Notes under the pieces: generated by a model | Database searches by the model: none | What the model was told of the DNA's origin: nothing | What the model saw: only the letters and a program-made list of their open reading frames with translations | Translations under genes and position numbers: made by a program | Assembly (NCBI GenBank): GCA_937921525.1 | Contig: CAKZUM010000186.1 | Span: 1-7,740 of the forward strand | DNA: 7,740 nucleotides | Direction: 5' to 3' | Origin: an uncultured Saprospiraceae bacterium | GTDB lineage: Bacteria > Bacteroidota > Bacteroidia > Chitinophagales > Saprospiraceae | In this document: one piece after another, positions 5,368 to 7,740 of the stretch | Numbering within the stretch: the first letter of the stretch is position 1 | Layout: every line of letters begins with the position of its first letter

Positions 5368-6144
5368 TTAAAAAATAGTAGGTTCTCTCAAACTATTTAC
5401 AGTCATTAGTAGAAAATCTAGACTCTTAGAATAATCTAATTTTTCATATTCTAAACCAATCTTTCTAATATTGTTATAATAATCTTTTCTGTTTGTGTAA
5501 TAGTTTTTCTCTAATTCAATTGAAACTGCATCTTGTCCTAATTTTTCAATTAAAAACCATTTTTCTAATAATCTGGCAGTCCTTCCGTTTCCATCTTGTA
5601 ATGGATGAATCTTTACGAAAACTAAATGAATTTGTGCTGCATAAAAAAAGGCTTCCTTTGTGGTAGTTTCCGTATTCAGAAGTTCAGTTACTTTTTCAAA
5701 AAAAAACACTAGCTCCCGTTCTACAAAACGAGGTTCACAAGCTACATATTCTATTCTATCTGCTTCATTCAAAACAAACATAGGATTTTGCCTTATTTCT
5801 CCTCTTTGTTTGCTAGGTAATAAATGCTCACTCAGAATTTCATGAACTTTGAATACATTGTCTTCTGTAAAGCGATTTTTCTGGATGAACTGATAAGCCT
5901 TAAATAAATCTTCTGACTTCTTTGTATAGTCTGGGTTATATTCAACCTTTAAAAATTTGTGCTTAAAGAAACTATCAAAGTCTATATTTTCTCCCTCAAT
6001 TTTAGATGAATAAACACTAGATATTGAGTTATAGAAATCGAAATAATCTACAGGAAGCAATTCTTCTTTTTTTGATTTAATCGCCATTAGCGGATCAAAA
6101 TCAATTGATGTTGAAAACTTATCTTTTAGCAACTCGCTTATCAT
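5368..6144 (-). CDS. Fic-domain protein, class II self-inhibited AMPylase type
   Basis: Fic enzymes usually transfer AMP from ATP to a hydroxyl side chain of a target protein. The 258-residue protein has the complete active-site loop HPLQDGNGRTAR (180-191): H180 as catalytic base, D184 for Mg2+, the GNGR anion hole and R191 for the phosphates. Leu replaces the more common Phe at the third position, a known variation. The N-terminal motif SSKIEG (46-51) fits the (S/T)xxxE(G/N) inhibitory helix of class II Fic proteins, with E50 as the inhibitory glutamate. Because this is on the same chain, no separate antitoxin is needed, and none is seen next to it. The block GEIRQNPMFV (115-124) matches the strand before the target-binding flap. 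No signal peptide or winged-helix tail is obvious. It lies 62 bp after the aminotransferase gene and 48 bp before iscS on the same strand. The target is unknown. Confidence 0.93.
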   Translation of the reverse strand: MISELLKDKFSTSIDFDPLMAIKSKKEELLPVDYFDFYNSISSVYSSKIEGENIDFDSFFKHKFLKVEYNPDYTKKSEDLFKAYQFIQKNRFTEDNVFKVHEILSEHLLPSKQRGEIRQNPMFVLNEADRIEYVACEPRFVERELVFFFEKVTELLNTETTTKEAFFYAAQIHLVFVKIHPLQDGNGRTARLLEKWFLIEKLGQDAVSIELEKNYYTNRKDYYNNIRKIGLEYEKLDYSKSLDFLLMTVNSLREPTIF

Positions 6145-6206
6145 GGTATGAATTATTTAGATAGACTCTTACTACAAAACACTTAACCATTGATTACAGT
6201 TCACAT

Positions 6207-7325
6207 TTAAACTAAATGTTCCACAACAAATTCTTCAAACTTGTCTAATGCCTCTGGCATATTATTCCTACAAAATCCGATCCTAAAGAATCCGTTATAG
6301 TCGTATATATCGCCGGGTAATAAAAGTACCTTTTTTTCTTTTAAAACCCTTTCTGCAAATAAGCCGTCCTGTTCTTCAAAATTCATTTTCACAAAGGCAA
6401 TAGGCCCAGCAATTGGTTTATGCCAAGAAAATAGATCAGTGTATTTATCAAAGAAAGTATCTAGTAGTGGTAGGTTATTTTCAACAATTTGTAAATTTTT
6501 ATCAATGAGCTTTTGTCTATTTCTTAAACCTACTCCTGCCAGAAATTCACTAGGTCCAGCATTACAGATAGTCGTATACTCTTTCAGTATGGCTATTTTA
6601 TCTAGTATGCTTTGGTTTTTAGTAGCCAACCAACCGATACGCAATCCAGGTAATCCATACGTCTTAGACATAACACCAAGAGAAACTCCATTTTCATATA
6701 CATCTGCTATTGCGGGTATTCTGTATGCTAAGTCCCGTTCTAGTTCCCTATATACTTCGTCGCAGAAGATAATGATATTATTTTTTCTAGCCATTGCTAC
6801 AATAGCCAATTGTTCTGATGCTGTAAAATGAAATCCCGTAGGATTATGGGGTGTATTTAAATAAATGATTTTTGTACTAGGACTAATCATTTGCTCTAAT
6901 TCATCCATATCAAAAGTAGGCGTAGCACCCTTGTATCGAACCTTCCATTCCTTAACGCTACATCCTAAACTCTCTGGAACAGATTGCAGCGATTGGTAGC
7001 AGGGTGATTGTACAATCACCTCGTCACCCGCTTTTAGCATCGCCTGTGAAAATAAAAAAATAGGCTCTTGTGCTCCCGAACAAACCAATAAATCTTCTGG
7101 AGTAATCTCTTGATATATAGTGGAAATATCTCGACGTAATTCAGGTGCTCCTTTCGTTTCTGTATAGCCTAGATTAAGGTCTAATAATTTTTCTGCTGCA
7201 CCTGCTTCTAAGTCCAATAATTCTCTAACCGATATAGCTTCGCAATCAGAACTACATAGTAAGTACTCTGCCGTAAATTCGTGGAGAGTGTAGTACCGTT
7301 CTAGTTTAAAAGGCTTTATCGTCAT
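6207..7325 (-). CDS. PLP-dependent aminotransferase, class I/II fold type I
   Basis: A 372-residue cytosolic enzyme of the aspartate aminotransferase fold. Visible features are GYTETKGAPELR (53-64), SGAQE (83-87) for cofactor phosphate contact, NTPHNPTG (157-164) with N161, DEVYRE (189-194) with D189 binding the PLP nitrogen and Y192 its oxygen, SKTYGLPGLRIGW (220-232) with the Schiff-base lysine K221 and R229, and FFRIGF (346-351) with R348 as the expected substrate-carboxylate arginine. All catalytic residues are present and the length is normal. The N-terminus (FKLERYYTLHEFTAEYLLCSSDCE, residues 6-29) replaces the usual leader and recalls a subgroup of uncharacterised aminotransferases. 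The amino donor and acceptor cannot be inferred, and no pathway genes adjoin it. It is first in the leftward gene run. A perfect 33-bp palindrome lies 18 bp upstream and could control it. Confidence 0.92.
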   Translation of the reverse strand: MTIKPFKLERYYTLHEFTAEYLLCSSDCEAISVRELLDLEAGAAEKLLDLNLGYTETKGAPELRRDISTIYQEITPEDLLVCSGAQEPIFLFSQAMLKAGDEVIVQSPCYQSLQSVPESLGCSVKEWKVRYKGATPTFDMDELEQMISPSTKIIYLNTPHNPTGFHFTASEQLAIVAMARKNNIIIFCDEVYRELERDLAYRIPAIADVYENGVSLGVMSKTYGLPGLRIGWLATKNQSILDKIAILKEYTTICNAGPSEFLAGVGLRNRQKLIDKNLQIVENNLPLLDTFFDKYTDLFSWHKPIAGPIAFVKMNFEEQDGLFAERVLKEKKVLLLPGDIYDYNGFFRIGFCRNNMPEALDKFEEFVVEHLV

Positions 7326-7343
7326 TTTGTCTTATTTTGAGTA

Positions 7344-7376
7344 ACGTTTACTAAACCTTGAAGGTTTAGTAAACGT
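7344..7376. promoter_or_regulatory. Perfect 33-bp palindrome, candidate operator
   Basis: The 16-bp arms ACGTTTACTAAACCTT and AAGGTTTAGTAAACGT flank a single central G (7360). Each arm contains its own 11-bp palindrome, GTTTA-C/G-TAAAC, at 7346-7356 and 7364-7374, with centres 18 bp apart. No T-run follows on either strand, so terminator function is unlikely. Its place 18 bp before the aminotransferase ATG, and between that gene and rightward-facing sequence, suits a regulator-binding site. It could also be a dispersed repeat or an IS-related sequence. Confidence 0.5.
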
Positions 7377-7444
7377 ACTTTATCCCCGATTCCTGCTTAT
7401 TACATACGAAAGCAATAGACGAATCGTTTATACTTCAGTTCTAA

Positions 7445-7452
7445 TATCTTTG
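7445..7452 (+). promoter_or_regulatory. Bacteroidota-type -7 promoter box, rightward
   Basis: TATCTTTG matches the TAnnTTTG consensus exactly and reads rightward, away from the aminotransferase gene. A clear -33 TTTG is not seen at the expected spacing. It would drive the rightward ORF at 7561 with a leader of about 100 nt that contains a nine-codon mini-ORF (7475-7504, MKKRTYKDI). Confidence 0.45.
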
Positions 7453-7560
7453 CGCAAAAAAGCGATCCAATACAATGAAGAAGCGTACATATAAGGACAT
7501 TTAAAATAAATAGTTAAACATTTTCAAGATTTTGAACTATAAAAGTAAGACCTTTGTGTG

Positions 7561-7740
7561 ATGAGAATTACCCGAGAAAATTTTGAAAGTTTACTACCCA
7601 GTTTAAAAATTGCTGCTTCGCATTTAAAAGGAAGTGCGCGACGAATGTTTTTAGGGCGACTAGCCTTAGATTATGGGGTAGGAGGCAGGGCCATAATTTC
7701 AAAGTATTTAGGGATAAGTCGAGTGACATTAAATAAAGGA
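7561..7740 (+). CDS. Partial ORF, possible ISAzo13-type transposase N-terminus
   Basis: Sixty codons are open to the right edge of the window. The ATG at 7561 follows an in-frame stop at 7546-7548, so the N-terminus is real or nearly so; a GTG at 7558 is the only alternative start. The segment LLPSLKIAASHLKGSARRMFLGRLALDYGVGGRAIISKYLGISRVTLNKG shows the pattern 'L..RRM..G..AL..G.GG...I...LGISR.T...G'. That resembles the N-terminal helix-turn-helix region of ISAzo13-family transposases, where a GGI..V....G.SR.TI..G block is characteristic. I made this link from memory of the motif, and the catalytic DDE domain lies outside the window. It could instead be a regulator with a similar helix-turn-helix. 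The DNA just upstream (ACCTTTGTGTG) resembles a weak -7 box. No terminal inverted repeat of an IS could be identified. Confidence 0.5.
   Translation, partial: MRITRENFESLLPSLKIAASHLKGSARRMFLGRLALDYGVGGRAIISKYLGISRVTLNKG

Noticed and set aside
5368..6144. Fic/Phd-type (Doc) toxin-antitoxin pair
   Set aside because: No small antitoxin gene flanks it, and the inhibitory (S/T)xxxE(G/N) motif is on the same chain, so it is a class II Fic protein.
6203..6219. Terminator at the aminotransferase stop (ACATTTA and TAAATGT hairpin)
   Set aside because: The stem is 7 bp, wholly A/T-rich apart from one C-G pair, and has no following T-run, so it is too weak to call.

Overview
The window looks like an AT-rich chromosomal segment of a member of the Bacteroidota. 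The SecA tail, the short (658-residue) GyrB and exact matches to the Bacteroidota-type -7 promoter box (TAnnTTTG) all point that way, and clear Shine-Dalgarno sequences are lacking. A saprospiral or chitinophagal lineage is possible, but that is only an impression.

Layout. The left edge holds the last 33 codons of secA (+) with its zinc-binding tail and a rho-independent terminator. A DeoC-family aldolase-like gene (+, 404-1081) follows. It converges on a leftward run of five genes, listed in transcription order: a fold-type I aminotransferase (7325-6207), a Fic-domain protein (6144-5368), the cysteine desulfurase iscS (5319-4126), an A-type Fe-S carrier (4001-3675) and gyrB (3562-1586). gyrB has its own promoter-like box almost touching its start codon, so it is probably transcribed separately as well. 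The right edge holds the first 60 codons of a rightward ORF that resembles the N-terminus of ISAzo13-type transposases.

How the genes relate. IscS releases sulfur from cysteine, and the A-type carrier is expected to deliver the assembled clusters. The scaffold gene iscU, which commonly lies between them, is absent here; a 103-bp gap with two copies of a roughly 42-nt repeat takes its place. The Fic protein carries a full AMPylation motif and an N-terminal self-inhibitory motif. No functional link to its neighbours can be seen beyond shared strand and close spacing.

Most unusual content. (1) The roughly 500-bp convergent gap between the aldolase-like gene and gyrB is almost entirely built of nested inverted repeats. 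Outer arms of 73 and 89 nt enclose two near-perfect bidirectional terminator hairpins, which in turn enclose a perfect 29-bp inverted repeat made of two copies of one 23-bp palindrome. (2) The DeoC-family protein has valine where the Schiff-base lysine of deoxyribose-phosphate aldolase should be, so it is unlikely to be a normal aldolase. (3) A perfect 33-bp palindrome lies 18 bp upstream of the aminotransferase start. I did not find a complete undescribed multi-gene system in this window.
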